Position numbers and translations under genes: made by a program
The notes under the pieces: generated by a model
Told to the model about the DNA's origin: nothing
Database searches by the model: none
The model's input: only the letters and a program-made list of their open reading frames with translations
Source of the DNA: Roseovarius salinarum
Lineage (GTDB): Bacteria; Pseudomonadota; Alphaproteobacteria; Rhodobacterales; Rhodobacteraceae
NCBI RefSeq assembly: GCF_002834145.1
Contig: NZ_PHNT01000013.1
Location: 1-64,000, forward strand
DNA length: 64,000 nt
Direction of reading: 5' to 3'
In this document: one piece after another, positions 63,091-64,000 of the stretch
How positions within the stretch are numbered: position 1 is the stretch's first letter
Layout of the letters: every line of letters starts with the position of its first letter

Positions 63091-64000
63091 ATGCGCGTCA
63101 TCAATGCATTTCGCGGGACGCAGCTGACGGCGCGCATCCTGCGCAGCACGTCCTGGGTGATCGTGGGTTTCGGCGGGTCGCAGGCGATCCGGCTGGGGTC
63201 CAACCTGATCCTTACCCGCATCCTCTTTCCCGAGGCTTTCGGCCTGATGGCGCTGGTGACAATGGTCAACGTCGGGCTGATGATGTTCTCGGACGTCGGG
63301 CTGGGGCCTTCGGTGGCGCGCAGCCAACGCGGCGACGAGCCCGAATTCCTCGATACCGCCTGGACCGTGCAGGTGATCCGCGGGATCGGGTTGTGGGCCG
63401 TGACGCTGGTGCTGGCCTCGCCGATGGCCGCACTCTACGACGAACCCGACCTCGCGCTTTACCTGCCGGTCGCCGGGCTTTCACTGATTGCCACAGGCCT
63501 GCTGCCGATGCGTGTCCTGACTGCAAGGCGGCACCTGCTGATCGGGCGGATGACCGTGCTTGACCTGACGGGCCAGCTGATCGGCCTGGGCGCGATGGTC
63601 GCTCTGGCGCTGGCGACCCGCTCGGTCTTTGCGCTGGTGGTGGGCGGGGTCATTACGAACGTCGTCACGCTGATCCTCATGTCGGCCTTTTTGTCGGGAC
63701 ATCGCAATCGCTTCAGGATGGAACCGGCCGCGCTGCACGAGCTGATCCACTTCGGCAAGTGGATCTTCCTGAGCACCGCCTGCACCTTCGTCAGCACGCA
63801 GGGAGACAAGGCGGTGCTTGGCAAGATGCTGACGCTCGAGGCGCTCGGCATCTACAACATCGGCTATTTTCTTGCCTATTTCCCGATGCAGATCGGCTTA
63901 TCGCTGGCCAACTTTCTGCTCATCCCGATCTTCCGCGAACGCCCGCCGGGCGAATCCGCCGCCAACCGGGAAAAGTTGCGCAAGATGCGCTTCCTGCTCA
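63091..64000 (+). CDS. Wzx-type oligosaccharide flippase (3' end outside window)
   Basis: 303 visible codons of a polytopic membrane protein of the MATE-like polysaccharide-transport family. Typical features are LRSTSWVIVGFGGSQAIRL at the N-terminus, LTRILFPEAFGLMALV, and FGKWIFLSTACTFVSTQGDK, with about eight hydrophobic segments so far. It would flip undecaprenyl-linked repeat units for the Wzy-like protein. The gene runs past base 64000. Confidence 0.88.
   Translation, partial: MRVINAFRGTQLTARILRSTSWVIVGFGGSQAIRLGSNLILTRILFPEAFGLMALVTMVNVGLMMFSDVGLGPSVARSQRGDEPEFLDTAWTVQVIRGIGLWAVTLVLASPMAALYDEPDLALYLPVAGLSLIATGLLPMRVLTARRHLLIGRMTVLDLTGQLIGLGAMVALALATRSVFALVVGGVITNVVTLILMSAFLSGHRNRFRMEPAALHELIHFGKWIFLSTACTFVSTQGDKAVLGKMLTLEALGIYNIGYFLAYFPMQIGLSLANFLLIPIFRERPPGESAANREKLRKMRFLL

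Overview
The window is very GC-rich and densely coded and looks like chromosomal DNA of a marine-type alphaproteobacterium of the Rhodobacterales (Roseobacter/Paracoccaceae group). Signs for this are the high GC, a DUF1127 protein, an alphaproteobacterial phosphatidylcholine synthase, a cytochrome c2-like protein, TAXI-TRAP and glycine-betaine transporters, a carnitine dehydrogenase-thioesterase fusion, and two copies of a short repeat with core GTATTTGG that I associate with this order. The taxonomic call is inference from gene content; no rRNA, tRNA or CRISPR array was seen.

Layout. 0-11.3 kb is housekeeping: ruvC-ruvA (ruvA runs off the left edge), a DUF1127 protein, an MFS transporter with prmA, a YeeE/YedE transporter, a small membrane protein, priA, a transaldolase-family aldolase, a DUF484 gene coupled to xerC, and pcs. 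11.4-19.9 kb is an L-carnitine / gamma-butyrobetaine catabolic locus: a CdhR-like regulator divergent from genes for a BKACE enzyme, an SDR, carnitine dehydrogenase fused to a thioesterase, an acyl-CoA dehydrogenase, an NDP-forming acyl-CoA ligase and a CaiD homologue. A relic of an FAD-dependent oxidoreductase follows. 20.2-30 kb holds a CapD/WbpM-type nucleotide-sugar enzyme, a cytochrome c, an unrecognised polytopic membrane protein and a complete branched-chain-amino-acid-type ABC importer. 30-37 kb has an NDP-sugar epimerase-like SDR, a divergent oxyR-katG pair with a visible OxyR-type site, and a TAXI-TRAP transporter. 37.8-41.2 kb is a proVWX glycine betaine importer, preceded by what looks like a transposase relic.

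41.7-64 kb is a surface-polysaccharide region (several glycosyltransferases, a Wzy/O-antigen-ligase-like protein and a Wzx-type flippase at the right edge). Embedded in it is a 16.4-kb chain of seven genes that overlap or nearly abut: a type I PKS, a glycosyltransferase, an NRPS, a phosphopantetheinyl transferase, an SGNH-hydrolase-like protein, a secreted glycoside-hydrolase-like protein and a second glycosyltransferase. The NRPS has an N-terminal formyltransferase domain and an adenylation domain split by a luciferase-like flavin monooxygenase between motifs A4 and A5. The specificity residues read as the glycine code. This hybrid peptide-polyketide assembly line, wired to sugar-transfer genes inside an exopolysaccharide locus, is the most interesting system in the window.

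How the genes fit together. A quaternary-amine theme recurs: Pcs uses choline, the carnitine locus should yield glycine betaine plus an acetyl unit, and ProVWX should import betaines. OxyR-KatG is a self-contained peroxide response. The polysaccharide and PKS/NRPS genes probably build and modify a cell-surface or secreted glycoconjugate.
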